Source of the DNA: Topomyia yanbarensis | Lineage: Eukaryota > Arthropoda > Insecta > Diptera > Culicidae | NCBI RefSeq assembly: GCF_030247195.1 | Contig: NC_080671.1 | Location: forward strand, 432,946,539-433,010,538 | Length of the DNA: 64,000 nt | Reading direction: 5' to 3' | Part shown: piece after piece, positions 47,975 to 58,700 of the stretch | How the letters are laid out: every line of letters begins with the position of its first letter | Position numbering within the stretch: the stretch's first letter is position 1 | The notes under the pieces: generated by a model | Database searches by the model: none | Told to the model about the DNA's origin: nothing | The model's input: the letters and a program-made list of their open reading frames with translations, nothing else | Position numbers and translations under genes: made by a program

Positions 47975-49983
47975 ATGAATAAGTTGGTAGTGAAGGAGCG
48001 TTTTTTCACATACAACAGGGAAGAAAATGTATATGAATGTACAGTAGATGGCTGTAAGAGCAAGTTAAAGGGTCCTGAGAGCAGTTTAAAAAGACATTTG
48101 TCAAATCTACATCCAACGTTAGCGTCGCAGATCCGTATTCAAGGCTATAAAAGAAAATCCGAGTCCAGTCTTGAAGAGGGAATCAAGACTAAAAAGTGTA
48201 AAACATTTACAGTAAATGTTGATCCAAATGATTTCTTTTGTGGACTCATCGAAATGGTTGCAATCAATTCGATTTCCTTCAATTTTTTCGACAGTCCGGC
48301 CTTTCAAAAAACAGCTGGTGTACTTGCCAAACCACTCGGAATCTCTATTAATGCTGACGGTATGGCGTCGTCTGTTACGGAGGTAGCCAAATGTATTCGA
48401 GGCCTCATTGCCAACGAGCTGAAATAGAAAATGTTTTGCTTGAAGTTCGATGGAGCCGCGCGACACAATAGAAAAATTTTGGGTATAAATGCACAATATT
48501 TGAACAACGGAAAACTTATTATTAGAACACTATCTATGGAGGATATGACAATACGTCAAACAGGCGAAAACTTAAAAGCACGAATCGATCAAGTTCTTCA
48601 GAAATACAATGTGGATATAATGAACGTTTACTCTGCGACGACAGATAATGGGAGAAACATGTTGAAATGCACAGAAAGCCTTCGAATGCAACAAAATAAA
48701 GAGCTGACTATGAATTTGATGGAATCTCTCGAGGCGGTAAATGATTCGGATCAAAATGACGATGAATATACTTTTGATGAATGGGATCAACAAGAAATTG
48801 AGAAGGACGATAGTGTGGATGACATGCTCAATTCATTGGAGAATTTGTTTCACAACGGCGATGAAGGATGTGTTGAGGCTATAAAATGCGGAGCACATAC
48901 GTTCAACCTGATTGTAAAAGATGCATTGCGTGTTGAAAAAGACGATTCTCTAAAAATGATAAGAAAAGTTGTCAAAATCTCTAAAAGGATTGAATATCGC
49001 ACGTTCTTTGAACTGGCCAAAATACCTTTGGCGAAAATTGATGTGGAAACAAGGTGGAGTTCGGCTTGGGAAATGATACAAAGCGTGTACACATACCAAT
49101 CGTTTTACAATGATATTGGCAATAAATGCAATGATCTGAAGCTAACTGACGAAAATTGGAAATACATGGGTGATTTCATTGCTGCGTTTGAGTCAATCTT
49201 CAGTGCCATCAAGTCTTTTCAGTACAACAATTTAGTGATGGGAGATGTATTGAAGATTATAAAAATGTGCCAATTTAAGATTGAAAAACTTCCCCGCGAG
49301 AACCGGTTCGTCCCAGACCTTCTGAAAGCATTCGACAATCGGGTGCAATATTTGTTTGAAAACAACGCTTTTCGGGCCGCTATGATCTTTGATCAGCGAT
49401 GGTGTTTCCTCGATTCACCCTTTTTTTCTAAAGAAGATAAGCTTCTTGGTATAGTAAGTAATTTGAAAGAAATATATTTTCAGCTCGTTACAGAATTCTT
49501 CATTCACAGGACCACTTGCTTAAAGTTTCCAGTTTGCTTAAAACGATTAAAAAGACAAATGAGCCACTGTTACCGGTACAAGATGCTTCGCTTGAGCATC
49601 AAAATGATGATTTTGAAGCAATGTTGGCTGAATCATGTAGAAATGCTACGACATCCATTGAAAGGAATCAGATGGATCTTAAGTTAAAATTGATTCATTT
49701 GGCGAAAACTAAAACGCGACTTCCGGTATCTACTGATATTATCAAATATTGGGAGGCAAAAAAATTCGAAGATGACGAGTTATACGAACTTGCGTCTGTC
49801 GCTTTGTCTTGTCCAGCGACGCAAGTATCAGTTGAACGATGCTTTTCGGCAGTAAAACTGCTACTGGAGCAACATCGCTTAAGAATGTCCTCGAGTCGGC
49901 TGGATGATCTGATGATGATACGTTTCAACCAAGATCTTCTTCCAGCTGCAATAGTAAAAGTTTGTGGAAAATCCATGGATTAG
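47975..49983 (+). pseudogene. hAT-superfamily transposase, nearly complete but interrupted
   Basis: The likely start is the ATG at 47,975 (MNKLVVKERF). An N-terminal BED-like zinc finger follows (YECTVDGCKSKLKG...LKRHLSNLHP). A single TAG at 48,425-48,427 interrupts an otherwise continuous frame, which resumes at once in the same frame (KMFCLKFDGAARHNRK). hAT core motifs are YSATTDNGRNML (catalytic D), KCGAHTFNLIVKDAL, and KIDVETRWSSAWEMI (second D/RW). After KEDKLLGIVSNLKEI the frame shifts by one near 49,450-49,515. The C-terminal dimerisation region follows (ELASVALSCPATQVSVERCF, LRMSSSRLDDLMMIRFNQDL). About 670 residues in total, normal for the family. Two lesions only, so it decayed fairly recently or could be a domesticated or recoded gene, which I consider less likely. 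Confidence 0.9.
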
Positions 49984-50504
49984 CACCTACCGTTTCTTTT
50001 TTAATTACTAAGTTAAACGTTTAATACAAAATACGAAAAAATAAAATTTGACTTTTAGTAATGGAATAGCTGTCGAAAATAGCTAACCTCACTCACGTCA
50101 CTAACAGTAACAGTTACGACATAAAAGTAGAGTGGATTACTTGTTGTGGTTAAATGCAAATTTCTCTTACATGAAGGAGCCAATAAGCGTCAAAATAGCT
50201 ATTGATGGTGCACAAATGTAGCTAATCAGCCTGAATCTGTAATACTACAGATTTTTTTTCTAATAAATGAAGGCAATTCGCATTATCAATAACGACAGCA
50301 ATATTAAACGTGAATTTTATTTGATTGAACCGGGATAAGGCTGAAAACTCGCAATGATGATGTCATCATCACCAGTCAAGAAAAACTTTTGTAAGTATAA
50401 CGACTGGCTGGGTCGCTCCACACAGCGCCCTAGATTGAAAAGAAAAACAAAATCAAATTCGTTATGCGCTCGTCCTGTGAAGAAAATAAATTCCATCCAC
50501 ACTA
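49984..50504. other. Downstream flank of the hAT transposase
   Basis: Polyadenylation-like AATAAAA lies at about 50,039. No terminal inverted repeat was recognised. A plus-strand frame from 50,354 runs into the dispersed repeat and is unrecognised. Confidence 0.4.
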
Positions 50505-50760
50505 CACCGGTAGAAGCCGCAGCCGAACTGCACCCGACACAGTATGAAGTATGGTACCAGCACGAAGCAAAGGCACAAAACGAAATACAAAACCGAATTC
50601 GTGTCGCGTTCAGTGGGATGCAGTGTTCACTGTATACCCGAACTGAGCTAGTGAAAGAGTTCGGTGCTGTACGCCTACCCAATATTTTTGTTCCCGATAC
50701 AAACTTGGTATGGTTTCAGGGAAGACTGCTTTTTGATACAGCTGGAGAGTAAACGTTAGA
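50505..50760 (+). repeat. Dispersed repeat, inverted partner of 45.6 kb
   Basis: The match to 45,585-45,930 is in opposite orientation (ACCAGCACGAAGCAAAGGC, AAAACGAAATACAAAACCG, CAGTGGGATGCAGTG, CAGGGAAGACTGC). The 132-codon frame across it (50,354-50,752) is not conserved in the partner and is probably fortuitous. Confidence 0.65.
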
Positions 50761-51922
50761 GGACCGCCAACCAAAAGTAAAACAAACCTTCCAACGAGAC
50801 CACATGAGCCATAGTTCCAGGATAGGTTGTAGTACTGAACGCGTGAGTAAATAATATTGATTGTCGTCAGCTGTTTCGCTTTCCTACACCAAAGGAGAAG
50901 CTGTGATCGTTATTCTATGTTTTCATACTCTTCGTGTTCGATGTCGCTTGATAAATAGAAGTTGTGTCCAGTTTCGTAGCTCACAAAAACTAACATCAAA
51001 ATAGGCATCATCACTAGCAGCCAAAACAGGCAAAAAATGAAAATGAATTGTAAATGTAAAATAGATGTTGAAATTTCTCCAGTATTTTATAAATAGAATG
51101 TCTGCACTTCAAACTCGTTTCCCTCGATTTCTACAAAATTTTACATACATCCATTTGAAAAGTAGTTGAGAACTGTCAGTGGGTGTTTTATTAGTGGCAT
51201 AAGCTTGATAATGACATTTCTTTGCAACATGATATTTTTTTGATTTTGGACCTTTTGACCTTAAAAGTCTTAAAAGTGTCAGAGTAAATTGCGTTCATGT
51301 TTAACAGCGAATGCTTAGCAACAAGAATCTTAAGCAAATTATACCTCATTAGTTAACGATCACTCTCTCTGTAGGGTCGTGTTTAATTTGTCACTGTGGA
51401 ATAAAGCAATCCATTGAATTGCTGACCAATTTGAAAATAAATGCGATAAAATTCGCATTCGACATACCGTTCCTTAGGTTGACCAAACGTTCTTGTTTCC
51501 CAGGACATGGCCTGGTTTTTAACTGACTGTCCTTGGATATCGAGAAAAACGCCTAACGCTTGTTTATGGCTAGGAAATCAATCGCTTGGAGCTATACAAT
51601 ATTTATTACCAAACGCAACCAGAATTATAATAATAATAATAAATTTTAAACACAATCGAAAAAAATAACGAATCGGAAAACTATCACGGAATCTGATACC
51701 TGTTTGATGCTGCGAATCCATAAGTACCACTCCCAGTGCTAAAGCAACGAATGTCATTTGACGCAAACAAGTCTGGTTAACGGCTTTGTTCCGCAATAAA
51801 AAAAAACGTAAATAAACAACTCGTTCGGGTTTACAGTTTCGATAGGAAATTTCGAAAATATTCCAGTTTCGCAACTGTTCAAATAGTTGTGTAGCTTTCG
51901 TGCTACACAGGGAACGATTACC
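50761..51922 (+). promoter_or_regulatory. Upstream region and 5' UTR of the ZAD zinc-finger gene
   Basis: No transposon family was recognised in this 1.1-kb stretch, which precedes the ATG at 51,923. A perfect 7-bp stem (GTGTAGC, loop TTTCGT, GCTACAC; 51,889-51,908) sits 14 nt before the start codon and could fold in the mRNA leader. No core promoter element could be placed with confidence. Confidence 0.45.
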
Positions 51923-52792
51923 ATGTCACTAAATCCGGAATGGAACATTACTTGCCGGATTTGTCTGCAGGAGGGCGAAACCCGCTCTCTGTTCGAACTG
52001 TGTCCGGAATCAAATCTAAGTTACTGTGCCAAAGTGATGCAGTGTACCAGCGTTGAAATACGATTGAATGATTCTCTGCCGGAGCAGATCTGTGCCCCGT
52101 GTATTCGGGATCTGAATGTGGCCTATCGATTCCGGGTCAATTGCGAAAGTTCCGATGCGATACTGCAATCGTACCGGGAAGCCAGTGGGACTAAGGGTGA
52201 CGAGGTTGACGATGGCGATGAACAGGATGTAGATATGGCCGAGGTGTCTAGTTATACCTCGGAGATACAGATACCGATTGGCTCGGATGTTCTGTATAGT
52301 TATAAGCCGCCCTCTGGGCTCAATGTGAAGCTTGTTTCGAGAGAGCAAACGTTGCTGCTTGAGAACAATGGCGAAATAATCATATGTGGACGACCTCCGC
52401 CTGAGCTGATGCCTGAGTTGGCGGTTGACGACCGGGATGACATTGCATCTACGGGAGAATCTCTAGAAGCACCAGAACCGCCTGATGACGACGACGACGA
52501 CGACGATAGTGATTCGTTGATAACGTATGACGATGCTCTGCCGCTTTCAACGTCCCGGACGGGAAATGTGGAGGAGGAACTTGATGAAGGGACCGAAGCG
52601 CGGTCAGAGTTGATCAACGGCGTTGTGGGAGAAGAGGATAATCGAACTGCCGACAGTGGTAAGCAACCGGACGACAGCAGTGTTGATCTCTTCTTCGATG
52701 CGGAGCTGGTGTATGTGGACAAAGAGGATGATCTGCTAGATCAGCTGGCAAGCATCAAGCGCGAGGATGACGTTGACGATTGGGAGATTATT
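51923..52792 (+). CDS. ZAD zinc-finger gene, exon 1
   Basis: 290 codons from [20 protein letters not shown] to VDDWEII, phase 0, donor GTAAGT. The start is the first ATG after the leader hairpin and places the ZAD cysteines at the very N-terminus, as is usual. An earlier in-frame ATG at 51,887 would add 12 residues. Confidence 0.92.
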
Positions 52793-55700
52793 GTAAGTTT
52801 GAAGATTCAAAGATGATTTTTACTTTAATCTTGTTTTTTTTTTTTTAATTTCAGTACGATGACGAGAGCAGTAACGATTACTTCAAAAAGATACCACAAG
52901 TGAGAGCAGCAAGAGCCTTTGAGGAGTCTACTGCAAACAAAGTAGAATCAGCGGTAGAACAACAGAGTTCAGTATGCTTTACTGGAAGTCCAATGAAAAC
53001 CATCAAAACCATTCGAAAAGCTAATGTTCCGAACGAAGAGAAGCCTACGATCGAAAACATTATCACCAAACCCGGACCGGACGGGTTAATGGAGACAGTC
53101 ATTCGGGTGAAGCGAAACTTGAAAACCGTTAAACAGCGGCACGTTTGTAAGCTGTGCAACCGTTCGTACAAATACAAACATGCGCTGGAAACTCATCTTC
53201 GGCGGCATCGTGGTGATAAACCGTACAAATGTACCGACTGTGAGAAGGCTTTTGTGGTGCCGTTCGAACTGCGGCGACACATGCGGACGCATACGGGTGA
53301 GTACTGGTGGTAATCGGTAATAGCGGCGGCTGTTTTTGTCTCTTTGGTTAAATGATTTTATGCGTTTTGTTTGCTATTACAGGTGCCAAACCGTACAAGT
53401 GCAAGTACTGTGAGCGACAGTTTTCGGATTTTGGTAGTAAAATCAAACACGAACGAACGCACACAGGAGAGAGGTTTGTGTTTTGTCTTTATTCTTTACA
53501 AGTAGTGGAGATGTTAGTGGAATGCTTTATACGTAAGTTATCTCAATAATCTTGCAAGGTTTTTCAGTGGTATGGGTATTTGATTGTTAATATGTCATGT
53601 GTTAAGTCAATAAGGCCCCGGTTTATTAAAATCACCGAGGACAAACGCTACATGAATTGCGTTAGGCTGTGAGAAAGCGTTATCCACAGAACCCAGTTTT
53701 GCATGATATTGCAGTCAAGTTGAAAAGCGTTCAGGAAGAATGCAGACTACAGAAAGTAGTTCTACACAGAAGTAGTAATACTGTTGCTTCTACTTTGGTC
53801 CGAGCGGTAAACGGTTTATTAATCGACGAAAAGCTGCATTAATTGTACGCTTGCATCAAGCCATGTTTCTGTGAAAACACGGATATCATTGTCACCGTCA
53901 ACAGCAGCCAATAAATTTTTGTCCTTTGTCGTTTAACGTTCTGGTGGTACATCTGTAAACCATCAGTATTGTATACCACTGTTACCGAGATCAAATATCC
54001 TAAAGAAATCTCGGATTGGCCGTCTGGGAGCAGAAGGCGGAGTTAATGGAAAAGGAGTTGTCGTTGGCCAAGAAGTCCTTGGAAATAAAGCAAACAGTGG
54101 CACCACCAAAAGTGAAGGAGACTTATGAGGGGAAAGATAAACCCCGGAGAACGGAAACCGTGTCCCTATCTACGTTGAAGAGGTCGAGAGCTTCACCAGG
54201 TGATGCGAGACCAGCAGGCCCCAAGAAACACAAGAAGGCTCCCGGCACCGCGGTACGCGTAGCGAAAGAACAACGAAGCAGCTACTAACGTGGGTAAAAA
54301 CACCAAAATAAAAAGTCGTGGGCAGCACAAAACGGAAGGCAAACAACAAGGATAAGTCAGAAAAGTGAAAGTTCTTCAAGGGACGAAGCAAAGGTCAAGC
54401 ACTCATAGTCAAAGCTAACGATGGCTGGTACAAGAAAGTACTGCGCGCAATGCAGATAAACCCGGTACCGAAGGAGCTGCGACGGTACTCAAGCAGCCAC
54501 ACCGGAGAGATGATCCTCGAATTGGAAAAGGATCCGATGTCAAACAGCCCTACTTATAGAAAGCTCACCGAGAAAGTGATGGGCGAAACAAAGCACTAAA
54601 ATCCGGGAAAATCAAAGTTGGCTGGTCGGTATATCCACTGAATGTCTCTCAGCGACAAGTGTGCTTCAAGTGTCAAGAGTTAGGCCACCTGGCGCGAAAC
54701 TGCAGTGGACCTGACGGGAGCAAATTATGCAGAAGGTGCGGGGAAAAAAGCCACAAGGCTAAAGACTACCGACAGGCTCCGAGATGTCTGATCTGTGCAA
54801 ACCAAGGAGATAACCATCACGTTACAGGAGGCCCACGATGTCCGGCCTTCAAACAGGCAACTGCAATGAACTCACTGTGGAGGTAACGCAAGTCAACCTT
54901 AATCACTGCGACAAAGCACAACACTTGTTGTGGCAGCCTGTAGCGGAGTCTACATGTGATGGAGCTATCATCTCGGAGCCATACCGTATCCCGGCCAACG
55001 ATGGAAACTGGATGTCAGATAACGCAAAATCAGCGGCAATTTGGTCGACGGGAAGATATCCATTTCAGAAAATATCCATTTCGATTCATAGACATAACTG
55101 ACAAAAGAACTTATCGATCGAAGACCAGTCATTATGGCCGGCGATTTTAAGACTTGGGTAGTAGAATGGGGCAGCAGCTTCACCAACTCAAGGGAGAGTA
55201 GTCTACTCGAGGCCTTTGCAACGCTGAACGTAGATGTTGCAAACGATGGTGCAATCTGTACCTACCGCCGGGAAAGTCGAGAATCAGTTATTGACGTTAC
55301 CTTCTGCAGCCCCGGGCTGGCAGGAAGTTTGACCTGAAGAGTGCGTGAGGAGTACACCCACAGCGACCACCAAGTGATTCGGTACACTCTCAAAAGCAAT
55401 AGACAGTCTGAAGCGCGTGACCCAATCAAATGAGCGGTGGTGGAAATCAATTAAGTTCGTCAAGAAAGTCTTCGTTGAAGCGTTGAGACGTGAGTGCAAA
55501 AACCTGTACTTTTGTGCAAATGAAGTGATAACGGCATTAGCAAGAGCGTGCGATGCAACCATGTCAGGAGAGGGTAAACCGAGGTACAGTTGCCACTGAG
55601 CACGGAGGAAAATGCAGATAGCCCACAACGTCGCAGAAAGAGCAGCTCTAAGACCAGTATATAAGGCAGTCGCATTTAACAAGGAAATCAAGCTGAGTAA

Positions 55701-58700
55701 GAAAGCCTGTCTAGAGGAGCTTTGCCGCAAAGCGAATACAAATCTGTGGGGCGACGCCTATGGAGTTACAATGGCGAAGATAAGAGAACCGGCAGTATCA
55801 CCAGATAGGTACCCGGAGAGGATGAGAGTAATCGTAGAAGCGCTATTCCCATAGCTTGAGCCGGAACGGGTCGCCCACGCGGAGTTCAATGTGATTACGA
55901 AGAAGCTCGGGTAACCAACAAGGAGCTGATAGTGGTGGCAAAAGCCTTGAGAACCAAGAAGGCCCCGGGACCAGATGGTATCTTCAATCCCAACGATGAT
56001 AAGTTCCCCGGTATCTGGAAGCGACAAAAGCTGGTGTCGTTGCTGAAGCCAGGCAAGCCCTCTGCAGATCCTTCAGCATATAGACCGATATGCCTGTTGG
56101 ATACAGCCGGCAAGGTGCTTGAAAGAGTAGTCATTAACAGGCTTACAGTTCGGCTTCCCGAAATCTAGATCCATTGTGGAAAATATGGAGGGTGCACAGA
56201 AGCAAAAGAGAAGAGAAAACTGTTGCTGCGGAGTGGTTGCGCTGGACGTAAAACGCCTTCAATAGTGTTAGTTGGGCTGCAATCGCCGATTTGCTGTACA
56301 GATTGAGAGTTCCCGAACACCTCTGCAGGATTCTGAGATAACCTTCTGAACCGGCCACTGATCTATGAAAATGACGGCGGAAATAGAAGGGTAACCTTAA
56401 CAGAAGGCGTTCCACACGGTTTCATGCTAGGTCCAAATCTTTGGGGACAACGGAGTGCTAAATCTGCCCTTTTATGCAATTCTGACGTTAGCGCCAATAG
56501 GAATATTTTTCAGGAAACCAATTTTTGTGTTTCGTGATGTTTTCAAAAGCACGAATAATGTTCCAACTATCTGTTCTGTACAAAATGTGTACAATCCATC
56601 GTAGATAATAGCCAATTGCTTAAATTTTCACTTTTTTGCAAAAACCTTGTAAATTTTAGCTAACGTCACTTTTGCAAAAAAATAGCGATTTCATTTCACT
56701 GTTTTTATGCAATTCTGACGTATGTATACAAACCAATAGTAGCGGGTAAAACGTGTCGTATATTATCAACCGTTTTAATTGAATTATCTGCAAATGATTT
56801 TGAGTTCATTCAAGTTTCCGAGGCTATGTGGTGGTCTGGTCAAATGGTCGGTTTTGGATCTATACGGATGTTCCGTGGGTTATGTCCGAGGGCCATTGAG
56901 TACATTTTCATTAATTTTCCAAAGTTTAGCTGCAAGTCAGGCATTATTATAAAATGTATTGTATATTATATCCTACATTTGAACACTATGACTACATTTT
57001 GGTATCATGTAGGCCTTTTTCAAGCAACGTGGAAGCGGTTCTGGGCTGAAAGTCCTAGTGAATACGGAATGCGCTACCCATGTTTGTGAAACATTTATAC
57101 TTGAAGATACCTGCCATGCGGCACATTAACGATGATCTGCAGTCATGTAAAATCATTCGGAATCACGGAGAAACTTTACAACCCATTCGGTGATTCCGGA
57201 TTCCTTTTCAACGGATGAATTTTTAAGTGAATATTCCTGTCACGCGGCACATCAAGGTGCACCAGCTCGGTTTTCTACGAACAATGCTATCACATGTAAA
57301 GTCATCCGGGATGAAACGTTTTTGTTAAACATTTCTGTCATGCGACATATCAAATAATATCAACCCTATAATTTATGGACAATGCAAATTCAATGTCAAA
57401 TAGGGATACTTTATTAACAATTCTGGAATATGGCAGTTCGGACCAAACAATTCTAGTAATTATTTCTGTCATGCGGTACATCAAATTCTGTGATCTGTGA
57501 TAAATACAGTCATATTTGAAGACATTTGGATACAGTGTTCCACTTAACGACTGGTTCCGGTAATTCCGGTTTCCCGCTTCTTTGGTAATTTTGTAGTGAA
57601 TATTCCTGTTACACGGCTCATCAAAATACATCATATAGGTTGTCTATAAACTATTCATGCACATTTGAAGTCTTCCTAGTATACGGTTATTCTGGAGTTG
57701 GTCTTAATCTGATTGCATTTTTAGTAGATCAAGCGTGTCGAATAACAGGTGTTTTCAGGTACAAACGTTTCACAGGTATGGGTTACTCATTTTGAATCCA
57801 CAAAGTCTCTCAGATGGTTTCCAAATTAGTTTAGAGCTTTTATATATACAATTTATTAATGTTCATGTTATAATAATACCAGTTTTCATGCTATAGTTTG
57901 AAAAATTAATGAAACTGGCTTAACATTGCCTCGGACTGACCCCATGAAATTTTCGTATAAATTTGGATATGCCGGATATGTGAACAGTTTTACTCACGGT
58001 TTATGAGACTTGAATAAATTCTATTTTATTTGCAGGTATTTTGGTTGGAATTGGTTTTGAAATTAGTTGGTTGGGTACCAATTACGCACTAAAATGATGA
58101 AATATAGAACAACAGCGGTCAAGGTTTTGAACAAAAGTTTTCACCAACATACATTCGTACATTATCGTGGTATGAAAAATCCATGTTGAAAAAGACTAAG
58201 CTTGCTGCTTTACAGAAGCATTCCAACTTTCACAGGAAACTTCTTTATAAAATATAAAAGGTTAAAAAAAATTATCGCACTAAAAAACTAATTTGAATAC
58301 CACCCTAGCCTAATTACAACACCACCCTAGCCATTAACATCACAAAATGGGGCTTATCTAGCTCCCAACATTACTTATGATACAACAGCTTAGGAATAAA
58401 TTGTTTTGCGTTGTTAAATATACCTTCAATACTATATTGCACCGGTACGTCACTTCGGTAAAAAAAATGGCGTCTACGTCACTTTGTTTTTCTCGTTTTA
58501 AAAGGCCATTTTGCATAATTTTTTAAAGACAATTACACTGAAAGACGTGGATTTTTATGGAGAACTCAGCAATACGAAAAAAATGAAATTTGACCAAAGT
58601 GGCGCTTACGTCACTTTTGCATACAAGGGCAGTAAAGTTGAGCCTCCCCAGGGTGGTGAAGATTGTCGGTTTTGTAGACGACGAGGTGCTCGTAGTGATC

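Noticed and set aside
49453..49482. Possible 30-nt intron in the hAT gene (GTAAGT...TTTCAG)
   Set aside because: Too short for splicing, and its removal (30 nt) would not correct the one-base frameshift.
50354..50752. 132-codon frame
   Set aside because: Overlaps a dispersed repeat whose inverted partner at 45.6 kb does not keep the frame.
52300..52722. Serine-rich 140-codon minus-strand frame over ZAD exon 1
   Set aside because: It is the antisense of the acidic D/E-rich segment of the real exon.
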